This document shows positions 55,210-63,250 of a stretch of DNA of 64,000 bases, one piece after another. The stretch is from the NCBI RefSeq assembly GCF_020091585.1, contig NZ_CP083582.1:3844001-3908000 (forward strand), in the 5' to 3' direction. The first letter of the stretch is position 1; each line of letters starts with the position of its first letter. This DNA is from Kovacikia minuta CCNUW1. GTDB lineage: Bacteria; Cyanobacteriota; Cyanobacteriia; Leptolyngbyales; Leptolyngbyaceae. The position numbers and the translations under genes are program-made. The notes under the pieces are model-generated. The model searched no databases. It was not told the DNA's origin and saw only the letters and a program-made list of their open reading frames with translations.

Positions 55210-56208
55210 ATGACGTACCGTACCTATGAAACTGATGGGTTTGCACTACCACTCCCGATCGCCCGGTCAAATCGGGTAACAGCCACAACCTTTGCCCGTG
55301 AGCAACCAACCCCTGAAAAGGCAGAGCAAGTCTATCTCAATACACTGGCGGTTTCGGTGGTTAGCGACTATTTAGAGATGATGGGTATCGCCACCAACCC
55401 AAATGCCAGTGATAGCTGGAACCGGGCAGTCCGACTGTGTGCTGACGTTGCCGATCTGGAGGTCACCGGAGTTGGTCGCCTGGAGTGTCGCCCCATTAGA
55501 ACCCAGGCACAGACCTGTGCCATTCCACCGGAGGTGTGGGAAGACCGGATCGGGTATGTAATGGTTCAAATTGATGATGATTTTCAGGAAGCGAAGATTT
55601 TAGGCTTTGTGCCCACTGCTGCCGTGGAAGCGCTACCGTTGGATCAGGTGCGATCGCCCGAAGACCTGCTCGACCATCTAACCCATCTCCGTCAGGCAGT
55701 GGCAGTTCAGCCTTCCCCAGCCCCGACTATTGAACGGGTGCGCGTTAACCTCAGCCAGTGGTTTGAGGATAGGTTTGAGTCCGGTTGGCAAACTTTGGAA
55801 TCCATTCTCAACGGGCCAGAATTCAGCCCCGCCTATGCCTTCCGTGCCTTCCGCAGCGTTGAGGCGGCAACCGAGTCCGAACAAAAATCCAGCATTCGGC
55901 GGGCAAAGATATTTGAAATCGGCAGAGATCATTCATTTCTCCTCGTCACTGAACTTCAAACTGAACCTTCCAGCTCAAGTCCTTCCCAAACCCATATCCG
56001 GTTAAAGATTCTTCCCTTGAATCAGCCACTCTTACCCCAGGGTTTGCGACTCGTTGTGGTAGACGAATCCGGAGCGGTTTTCCTGGAAGCAGAATCCAGA
56101 CGTGTAGATAACTATATTCAATTGCAATTCAGCGGCAACCCCGGCGAAACGTTTAGCGTGCGGGTTGATTTTGAAGCGATACAGGTTACAGAAGAATTTG
56201 TGGTTTAG
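55210..56208 (+). CDS. DUF1822 family protein
   Basis: The product has 332 residues from ATG at 55210, with aggaagg upstream. DUF1822 features include PEKAEQVYLNTLAVSVVSDY, MMGIATNPNASDSWNRAVRL, VGRLECRPIRTQAQTCAIPP and DRIGYVMVQIDDDFQEAKIL near the N-terminus. A C-terminal beta-rich part follows (RLKILPLNQPLLPQGLRLVV, VFLEAESRRVDNYIQLQFSG). The family is found in cyanobacteria, often next to a sigma factor-like gene and upstream of CHAT/CHASE2 proteins as here. Its biochemical role is unknown. No membrane segment or signal peptide is visible. Confidence 0.85.
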   Translation: MTYRTYETDGFALPLPIARSNRVTATTFAREQPTPEKAEQVYLNTLAVSVVSDYLEMMGIATNPNASDSWNRAVRLCADVADLEVTGVGRLECRPIRTQAQTCAIPPEVWEDRIGYVMVQIDDDFQEAKILGFVPTAAVEALPLDQVRSPEDLLDHLTHLRQAVAVQPSPAPTIERVRVNLSQWFEDRFESGWQTLESILNGPEFSPAYAFRAFRSVEAATESEQKSSIRRAKIFEIGRDHSFLLVTELQTEPSSSSPSQTHIRLKILPLNQPLLPQGLRLVVVDESGAVFLEAESRRVDNYIQLQFSGNPGETFSVRVDFEAIQVTEEFVV

Positions 56209-56370
56209 GAGGGGCTAGGGGTTGGAGGCTAGGGAGCCAGGAACCAGGAGCCAGAAGATGGAGAAAATAGGGAGTTATGAGTCAGAAGTCACTTAAAACT
56301 CAGAACTTAGAACTGAAAACTCTGCCCTGACACCTAGTGCTACCACCTCCCACCTCTTTTGGAGGACACT

Positions 56371-58792
56371 GTGGGTAAACTCGTTGTCTTAAAACTTGGT
56401 GAAGGTAGCTTTGAGCGGGGATTTCCGGCAACACTTCAGATTGGAGAAGATGGGGCGCGACCCTCAACTGAGGTGATCGGTAAACTCCCCCCCCATCCTG
56501 AATTGCTGCAATATTACCACCAGTGGCAGTTGGCGTATCAGGGGCTGGGGTTGCGATCGCGCCTCTCTGCCCCTGATCAACCGATCACGCATGTTTCAAT
56601 TCGTGAGGATTGTGAACAGGCAGCACAACCGTTGCGCGATCGCTTTAACCTCTGGCTGAAAGCACCATCCTTTCGGGAAATTCGGGAGAAATGGCTGGAA
56701 AAACTGGCTCCTTCTGACACCATTCGGGTAATTTTGCAGTGCGAAGATTTCTTGCTCCAAAAGCTTCCCTGGCACCTGTGGGATCTAATGGAGCGCTATC
56801 CCGATGCCGAAATTGCCCTCAGTGCCCCAGCCTATGAACAAGTAACCCGACCTGAGATCGCCACTGAAAAAGTCTCCGTGCTGGCAATTTTAGGGAACAG
56901 CAAAGGAATTGATACCCAGGCAGACCGGGTGTTGCTGGAACAGTTACCTACTGCCGAGGTGCGCCTATTAGTGGAACCGTCTCGCCAGGAGGTGAGCGAT
57001 CGCCTGTGGGAACAACCCTGGGACATTCTCTTCTTTGCTGGACATAGCTCCAGCCAGAAGAATGGCGAAACCGGACGGATATACATCAACCAGACCGACA
57101 GCCTCACCATTAGCGAATTAAAATTTGCCCTTAGAAAAGCCGTGGCAGCTGGGTTACAGCTGGCAATTTTTAACTCCTGCGATGGGTTAGGACTGGCACG
57201 GAAACTGGCAGACCTGCACATTCCCCAGGTCATCGTCATGCGCGAACCTGTTCCTGATCAGGTTGCCCAGGCATTCCTGAAATACTTCCTGGATGCCTTT
57301 GCCCGTGGGCAACCGCTCTATCAATCAGTCCGACAGGCACGGGAACGGTTGCAAGGACTGGAAAACCAGTTTCCCTGTGCCACATGGCTGCCAGTCATTT
57401 ACCAGAATCCGGCGGAAATGCCGCCGACATGGGATGGGTTGAGGGGAAAGACGGAGGGGGGAGACGCGGAGACACAGGGACGCGGAGACGCGGAGACGCA
57501 AGATTCAAAATTCAAAATCCAAAATTCAAAACTTAAATTTCGTCGCAGGCTTCGTAACTTTGCCTGGACTGTTGGTGCGAGTATGGTGGCTACTGTAATT
57601 TTGGCGGGAACTCGCTACCTGGGATTGCTGCAACCCTATGAGCTGAAAGCATTTGATCAATTGATGCGGCTGCGCCCTGTGGAGTGGACAGATTCTCGTC
57701 TGGTTGTAGTTACGATCGATGAAGAGGATATTCAAAGGCAGAAAAAAACCCAGAGTTCCATTTCCGATGCAACCCTGAATCGACTTCTGGTGCAGCTAGA
57801 ACGGTTTCAACCACGGGCGATCGGGCTGGATATGTACCGGGATTTTGCCGTCGATCCCAACCAAAAAGCACTGGCAACCCAGTTAAAGCAAAACTCGAAG
57901 CTAATTGTGGTCTGCAAAGTAAACGCTCCAGATAGTGGCATAGCCGGAATTAAGCCGCCACCGGAAGTTCCGGTCGATCGCCTTGGTTTCAGCGATTTTG
58001 CCGATGATGATGATGGCATTCTCCGCCGTCAGTTGCTGTATATGGATCTCTCCGCCAATTCTCCCTGTGCCACCCGTTTTGCATTTGCGACGCAATTGGT
58101 TTCTCAATATTTAGCTGCGGAAGGTATTTTCCCAACCTTTACAGCCAACGGAGATTTACAGTTTGGCAACACCATTCTCAAGTTGCTTCAATCCCATACC
58201 AGTGGTTATCAGGGGATCAATGCCTGGGGAGGTCAAATGCTGCTGAATTACCGATCGAATCCGCAGCCGATCGAACTGCTCAGTCTGAAACAGGTTTTGA
58301 ATGGGCAGGTTAACCCCGATGCTGTCAAAAACCGGATTATTTTGATTGGAGTCACGGCTAAAAGCTCCGGTGATCATTGGTCTACTCCCTATGGAACTGC
58401 GCTAAACGAAAAAATGCCAGGAGTGGTTGTGCATGCTCATATGATCAGCCAGATTCTAAGTGCCGTCTTGGATGGACGCCCTTTGTTATGGGTTTGGCCT
58501 CAACCGACTGAAATCGCCTGGATCTGGATCTGGTCATTGGTTGGTGGAATTGTCTTCCTGGTGGTTGTCCTCCCGATCGGTCATGGTACGCCACCCTGTG
58601 CTTCAAGTTGTCCTGATTATCGTTATTGCTTCTGGAGTTTTAGGGGTTGTCTGCTATGGCATTTTGATTCGAGGGGGTTGGGTGCCACTGGTACCACCTG
58701 CGATCGCCCTAGTTGCGACAGCCATAGCAGTGGGAATCTACCACAACGTCCAAACCCAACGATCACAAAATCATGCCTTATCTCAGGAGTAA
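56371..58792 (+). CDS. CHAT protease-CHASE2 membrane sensor, frameshifted near the C-terminus
   Basis: The N-terminus carries a CHAT caspase-like protease domain with catalytic His in WDILFFAGHSSSQ (about residue 223) and Cys in LAIFNSCDGLGLARKL (about 269). An in-frame heptamer insert (358-390) precedes a membrane helix (WTVGASMVATVILAGTRYLG). The extracytoplasmic CHASE2 sensor follows (LKAFDQLMRLRPVEWTDSRL, VVTIDEEDIQ, PRAIGLDMYRDF). C-terminal helices begin WIWIWSLVGGIVFLVVV. After about 58575 that frame becomes Cys/Ser-rich, while another frame continues as LQVVLIIVIASGVLGVV and VPPAIALVATAIAVGIY to a stop at 58792, 4 bp before the DUF928 ATG. GTG at 56371 follows GGAGG. The design suggests signal-triggered proteolysis. 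Confidence 0.88.
57445..57542 (+). repeat. Composite heptamer repeat inside the CHAT-CHASE2 gene
   Basis: GGAGACGC/GGGACGC-type units (GDAETQGRGDAETQ) are followed by ATTCAAA units ([13 protein letters not shown]), between the CHAT domain and the membrane helix. In frame. Confidence 0.9.
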
Positions 58793-58796
58793 TCCT

Positions 58797-59566
58797 ATGA
58801 AGTCCCCCCTTTCATCCGTAAACCTGATTGTCGCCCTTGGCCCTATCAACTTTTTGTACGGTTTATTCCCCCAATGGGTCTGTTGCCCAGGCTCGCTCGC
58901 TCCAATTTCAGATGCCATCCCCACCTTCGAGGGGGATACCGCCCGGTCGCACACGGGGAGGTGCCAGTCGGGGAGTGTGCCCAGAAGTTCAGACACCGCT
59001 TACTGCCCTGACACCCTCTACCCCACAAATCACGACTCCAGAACAGAAAGGAATTCCCACTCAAGTTTGGGGCTATACAACGGCTGCCCATCCCACTTTC
59101 TGGTTCTACCTCCCTTACAACAAGAGCTTTGCCGGAATAGCCGAGTTCGTATTGCAAGATGAAAATGAAAATAATATTTATCGAAGTACGATCGCCCTAC
59201 CTGCCAAAGCAGGTGTGATCAGCGTCCCGCTTCCTAAGTCTGCTCCTGCCCTGGAAGTGGGCAAGCCCTACCGCTGGTTCCTCAGTATCTATTGTGACTC
59301 AGGAGAAGACTCCGCCACCCGTCTTTGTGGAAGGGACAATCCATCGGGTGGTGCAGGATCGGGCGATCGCCGCCCAGATTGAATCCGCATCCCCCCAACA
59401 AAAGGTGGAACTCTATGCCCAAAACGGGATCTGGTTCGATGCCCTGACGACCCTGGCAAACTTGCGCCTTGCCAATCCCCAAGATCCAGCCCTGACTTCC
59501 GATTGGGATAGCTTGTTGCGATCGGTCGGGCTTGAGGATGTCGTAACCGCTCCATTGGTCAAGTAA
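58797..59566 (+). pseudogene. DUF928 family exported protein, frameshifted
   Basis: The C-terminal parts are clear DUF928: VWGYTTAAHPTFWFYLPYNK, AGIAEFVLQDENENNIYRST and ALEVGKPYRWFLSIYCDS in one frame. FVEGTIHRVVQDRAIAAQIE and LYAQNGIWFDALTTLANLRL follow in the next. One extra nucleotide near 59295-59298 separates them. The N-terminus may hold a second shift: ATG at 58797 gives MKSPLSSVNLIV, but the signal-peptide-like LSPLALSTFCTVYSPNG with VAQA cleavage is in the other frame from 58828. DUF928 proteins are exported and often accompany CHAT/CHASE2 genes. The ATG lies 4 bp after the corrected CHAT-CHASE2 stop, indicating translational coupling. Confidence 0.8.
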
Positions 59567-59932
59567 CCTATAGCGAGCGGCAGAAGGCAGACTTCGGCAT
59601 GAGGTTCGATGTGAGCGCTCAGCCGAAGGGCGCTCATGTCGAACAGCGCTCAGTTGAACGAGGGCAAAAGGTATAGCCATCGCCATGAAGGTTAGGACAT
59701 TGAATATTGCCGAAACTCTTGGGCAATGGCTATTTCTTCCCTAACACCTGTTACCTAACACCTGTCACCTGCTATAAATGACCGATATAGAGCCATTTCA
59801 ACCGCTCGATTTGTCCGAACCCTGGTCGATAGTGCTATAAGTGCAAAGGGGCTGTGCCAATCTCCCCATCAGTCTGGATGGCGATCGGGCATTCCCACAC
59901 CCCACACCCCTATTTAGACCGAGGTAGTGACC
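59567..59932. other. Intergenic stretch, no gene seen
   Basis: The stretch contains the inverted motif GAGCGC/GCGCTC repeated around 59610-59650 (gagcgctcagccgaagggcgctc), a heptamer array of ACACCTG/TAACACC type at 59735-59770, and CCCACAC units at 59893-59910. The last 30 bp form the rubredoxin leader. Confidence 0.5.
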
Positions 59933-60100
59933 ATGCGTTACGTCTGTACCGTTTGCGGTTACGTCTACGATCCAGAAGAAGGCGACCCCGACAGCGGCAT
60001 CGAACCAGGAACCGCCTTTGAAGACATTCCCGAAGACTGGGTTTGTCCGGTATGTGGAGCCAGTAAGGAAGATTTTGAGCCAGAGGAGGCAGGGGCATAG
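59933..60100 (+). CDS. Rubredoxin
   Basis: This 55-residue protein runs from ATG at 59933 to TAG at 60098-60100. The two iron-binding knuckles are [17 protein letters not shown] and [15 protein letters not shown], giving a Cys4 site in the usual C-x2-C...C-x2-C spacing, with the conserved [19 protein letters not shown] between. It is a small cytosolic electron carrier and lacks the C-terminal membrane anchor of the photosystem-associated RubA. The partner is unknown; peroxide-reducing enzymes are typical. It starts 33 bp after a CCCACAC array. Confidence 0.95.
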   Translation: MRYVCTVCGYVYDPEEGDPDSGIEPGTAFEDIPEDWVCPVCGASKEDFEPEEAGA

Positions 60101-60255
60101 GAACGAATGAAATGACGGCAGCAGGCAGAGACAGCAGGAATCGGTATTAGCTGTTGTTTATCAGCTATTAGCTGTTCCCTTTTCACTGTTCCCTCCCCCT
60201 GGTCCATCACCCCATCCTCTCCCCTATCTTTCCCACCCATCCTTCCCCCCCTACC

Positions 60256-61503
60256 ATGTCTTCCTTCCCCTCCAAACCTCGACTTGCGATAACCGTGGGT
60301 GATCCGGCGGGGATCGGTCCAGAGGTGGTGCTGAAAGCTCTGGCAGATTCTCAGGTAGCAGCAGACTGCGAGTTGACCGTCGTTGGAAGTCGGATGCTGT
60401 TGGAACAGACCTACCGCCACCTGCGATCGCTTGACCCAACCCAACCCCTCGCCCAGCCAGATCAACTGTCAATTCTAGACATTCCCTTAGAAGATGAAAT
60501 TATCCAGCAGATTGGGTTAGGGCAGGGCAATGCTGCCAGCGGAGCTGCCAGTTTCAGATTTCTGGAAACAGCCATAAACCACAGCATCAAGGGCAAATTC
60601 CACGGCATTGTGACGGGGCCGATCGCCAAATCGGCGTGGAAAGCCGCTGGGCATCATTACCCCGGACAGACCGAGTTGTTGGCAGAACGGGCAGAAGTAA
60701 AGCGGTTTGGGATGATGTTTGTGGCGCGATCTCCCTTTACGGGTTGGACCCTACGCACCTTGCTTGCCACCACCCACATTCCCCTGCGGCAGGTTCCTGA
60801 TGTGCTGACCCCCGACCTGATGACCCGCAAGCTAGAGTTATTGATTCAGTGCCTACAGCAGGATTTTGGCTTGACCAATCCCAGAATTGCGATCGCTGGG
60901 CTGAATCCTCACAGTGGCGAACAAGGACAACTCGGCACAGAAGAACAGGACTGGCTAATTCCCTGGCTAGAGCAAACCCGTGCCCGCCTGCCCCATCTCC
61001 AATTGGACGGACCGGTTCCGCCTGACACCCTCTGGGTTCAACCTGGGCAGGCATGGTTTGGGGCTGGAACAAAGGCAGAAGGCAGAAGGCAGAAGGCAGA
61101 AGGCAGAAGAGGACATGGGGGGATGGGGGGATGGGGAGATAGGGAAGGTGGGGAAGCAGAAGGCAGAAAGCGGAGGGCAGAAGAGGACACGGGGACATGG
61201 AGACACGGAGATGCGGCGAGTTCAATTCAAAATTCAAAATTCAAAATTCAAAATTTGCCGGATGCCTACCTTGCCCTTTACCACGACCAGGGTTTAATTC
61301 CCGTGAAGCTAATGGCATTTGACCGGGCTGTCAATACCACCATCGGATTACCTTTTGTAAGAACTTCCCCTGATCACGGTACTGCTTTTGATATTGCCAG
61401 CCGGGGAATAGCCGACGCGAACAGCATGAAAGCTGCACTGGAACTCGCAACCGAGCTTTGCAACCAAAAGCACCAGCGATCGCAGGGGCAGTCCCAAAAA
61501 TAA
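60256..61503 (+). CDS. pdxA: 4-hydroxythreonine-4-phosphate dehydrogenase PdxA with repeat insert
   Basis: PdxA oxidises 4-phosphohydroxy-L-threonine in pyridoxal phosphate synthesis, using NAD and a divalent metal. Motifs include [40 protein letters not shown] with metal-binding His, [55 protein letters not shown] and [13 protein letters not shown]. The usual length is about 330-350 residues; this one has 415 because a 63-residue heptamer-derived insert occupies about 272-334, just before the [11 protein letters not shown] strand. ATG at 60256 gives [17 protein letters not shown]. The insert falls at the surface in the family fold as far as I can judge, but it is close to the active-site His. 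Confidence 0.93.
   Translation: MSSFPSKPRLAITVGDPAGIGPEVVLKALADSQVAADCELTVVGSRMLLEQTYRHLRSLDPTQPLAQPDQLSILDIPLEDEIIQQIGLGQGNAASGAASFRFLETAINHSIKGKFHGIVTGPIAKSAWKAAGHHYPGQTELLAERAEVKRFGMMFVARSPFTGWTLRTLLATTHIPLRQVPDVLTPDLMTRKLELLIQCLQQDFGLTNPRIAIAGLNPHSGEQGQLGTEEQDWLIPWLEQTRARLPHLQLDGPVPPDTLWVQPGQAWFGAGTKAEGRRQKAEGRRGHGGMGGWGDREGGEAEGRKRRAEEDTGTWRHGDAASSIQNSKFKIQNLPDAYLALYHDQGLIPVKLMAFDRAVNTTIGLPFVRTSPDHGTAFDIASRGIADANSMKAALELATELCNQKHQRSQGQSQK
61070..61258 (+). repeat. Composite heptamer repeat inside pdxA
   Basis: Order: four GGCAGAA units ([13 protein letters not shown]), GGGGGAT/GGGGAGA units ([12 protein letters not shown]), two more GGCAGAA-type units ([10 protein letters not shown]), GGACACG units (DTGTWRHGD), then ATTCAAA units (QNSKFKIQN). 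189 bp, in frame. Confidence 0.93.
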
Positions 61504-61806
61504 TTCCGATCTAAAATCCTTAAAACTTTCCTCGATCTGCTCAGGCACAAAGCTTTCGGGAAGAAACTAGTAGACTTAAATGGTTAGGGATTAATGACTT
61601 TTTCAAAGGTTCTTAATACAATCAAGGAGGAATTAGCGCGAAAATGAGAACTGTTCAGTATATGTAGCTACAATTTATCCCGATTGAATTCTAATTCAGG
61701 GGTTCTTTGCGTTTAACTCCTAACAGTTTTCACATCGTCTAATTTTTATACTGCTTACTCAAACTTCAATTTGCGATCGAAATTTGCTAAACGCTAAAGG
61801 GTGATT
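61504..61806. other. Intergenic region with a possible leader ORF
   Basis: AAGGAGG at 61624-61630 is followed 12 nt later by ATG at 61643 and a seven-codon frame (MRTVQYM) ending in TAG. This could be a leader peptide for the DUF4327 gene 140 bp downstream, or chance. Nothing else is seen. Confidence 0.3.
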
Positions 61807-62028
61807 ATGCTTCAGTCTGCACAATATTCATTAGATCTAATTCAGGACGAGGCTCGTGAGCTGGTGCGCAAAGGAGTCGTTAGCCGTCATCAACCCATTT
61901 ATATTCTTTGCCAATTTATTCCACCCAGAGAGTGGGCATGCATTGAGTGTGAACTTGAACGCTGCAACTTTTTGCTGCGCGATCGCATTGGCGACCTGTT
62001 AGGACGCGAAGAGTGGGAAAACGATTAG
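61807..62028 (+). CDS. DUF4327 family protein
   Basis: The product has 73 residues from ATG at 61807. YSLDLIQDEARELVRKGVVS, QPIYILCQFIPPREWACIEC and LERCNFLLRDRIGDLLGREE match the small cyanobacterial DUF4327 family closely in length and motifs. The conserved Cys pair (ACIEC) and the following RDRIGDL are family features. The function is not established. An in-frame GTG at 61801 is a less likely start. The convergent gene at 62050 begins its 3' end only 22 bp beyond the stop. Confidence 0.85.
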   Translation: MLQSAQYSLDLIQDEARELVRKGVVSRHQPIYILCQFIPPREWACIECELERCNFLLRDRIGDLLGREEWEND

Positions 62029-62049
62029 CAGATTTTGCTTACCTCAAAA

Positions 62050-62439
62050 TCAACCAGGTGAATCTGGGTTCCTCAGTTTCTCTAGTTCTGACCGAATTGT
62101 GGCGATTTGTTCCGTCAATTCTTCCAGTTCTAGTTGAATATTGGGCGGCGCAGTTGGCGTTGTTGAAGCACTCCCAGAACTTGTGGAATGAGAAGTTCCG
62201 GGAGCAGTTGTTCCCTGTTGTTTGCTGAGAAAATTATCAACAAAGGTGCGGGCTTCCTGCTCGGTCATTTCTCCTTTCTCAGCCCACTCCTGGGATAGCT
62301 GGCTCCACTCCAATTGAAGTTTAGCGAGATTCTCATCCCGCTTTTGGGGGTCTTGTAACACTTCAATCAAAGTAGCTGTGGCACCAAGGGTAACGCGAAA
62401 GCCCTTTTGGAGTGCTTGAACAAGATTATCGGAGTTCAT
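62050..62439 (-). CDS. Helical hypothetical protein, possibly phasin-like
   Basis: The 129-residue product has an N-terminal helical half (LVQALQKGFRVTLGATATLI, RDENLAKLQLEWSQLSQEWA), a Ser/Thr/Pro-rich linker (TTAPGTSHSTSSGSASTTPT) and a C-terminal coiled coil (IQLELEELTEQIATIRSELE). The helix-linker-coiled coil layout occurs in conserved cyanobacterial proteins and resembles small granule-associated phasins, but nothing specific marks a phasin. ATG at 62439 gives MNSDNLVQALQKGF. Its 3' end faces the DUF4327 gene. Confidence 0.7.
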   Translation of the reverse strand: MNSDNLVQALQKGFRVTLGATATLIEVLQDPQKRDENLAKLQLEWSQLSQEWAEKGEMTEQEARTFVDNFLSKQQGTTAPGTSHSTSSGSASTTPTAPPNIQLELEELTEQIATIRSELEKLRNPDSPG

Positions 62440-62509
62440 CTAAAGTAAGGTTCCTGTAATAACACTTAGTTGGGTGCCTCGATTTTACTTCAAGGGTGAA
62501 GATTCTTAG

Positions 62510-62860
62510 CTAATCAACCTGTTCCAAATATTGATTCACATCTTCTATTAGACGACTTAGTTCGGCTTCTGTCGTCAGACGAATATGTTCATCTCGTAAG
62601 GTAATCAATACTTTGGCTGCAAAGGGGGAGGGCCAAATGTTGGGATTACAAAAAATTTCCAGAAAGACTTTCCCGGTATGCTGGTATTCCATTGGCTTCT
62701 GGGGAGTTGCCCGTCCGCCCGGAGTTGCCTTTGCCGCAGCAACTTTGAGGCTATCCAGCAACTGGACAAGTGCCGTTTGCAAATCTCGTGCAGACTCCGG
62801 CGAAAAGCCAAAGGTAACGGAACCTTCAACCAGGTTTAGGGTTAAGCGTGGGGAAGACAT
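62510..62860 (-). CDS. Conserved hypothetical protein
   Basis: The 116-residue soluble protein has SSPRLTLNLVEGSVTFGFSP and ARDLQTALVQLLDSLKVAAA, then VFLEIFCNPNIWPSPFAAKV, LITLRDEHIRLTTEAELSRL and EDVNQYLEQV. It appears alpha/beta with no membrane segments. It looks like one of the short conserved cyanobacterial proteins without an assigned role. The start at 62860 (MSSPRLTLNLVEG) is plausible. It lies 70 bp upstream of the helical protein gene on the same strand, so the two may share a transcript. Confidence 0.65.
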   Translation of the reverse strand: MSSPRLTLNLVEGSVTFGFSPESARDLQTALVQLLDSLKVAAAKATPGGRATPQKPMEYQHTGKVFLEIFCNPNIWPSPFAAKVLITLRDEHIRLTTEAELSRLIEDVNQYLEQVD

Positions 62861-63250
62861 AGGCGTGGGGAAGGGGAGTTTTGAGTTTTAATTTGGGGAG
62901 GGGGAGTGGAGGGAGAGTTTTGAACTTTGAATTGCAAGAGGGGGAGTGGGGAATGAGGTTAATTTCCTTCACCAGGCTACTTTCTGCCACCTACCACCTG
63001 CCACCTGCCACCTGCCACCTTTCCCGCTCCCTTCATCATGTTACTGGTGTGGAGACACAAGTGATCGCTTTCTAGCCAGCCCCCAGGGCGATCGCCCCAC
63101 CCGTAGCCTCCCTTTACCCGCCAGATAGGAAAATCCTCCCGTGCCCTACGTCCCACTCCCCATCTTCTAGCGGCGTTTTAACCCAAAATAGGGTGTGGAA
63201 ACAGGACATAGGGTGTAGGGTTAGGGTATACAGGTTGGAAGAGAATTACC
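62861..63250. other. Divergent intergenic region with heptamer arrays
   Basis: CCACCTG/CCACCTA units occupy 62985-63025, and GGTGTAG/GGGTTAG units occupy 63190-63230, just before the efflux gene. A GGGGGAG-rich stretch lies at 62893-62950. No gene is supported. Confidence 0.55.
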
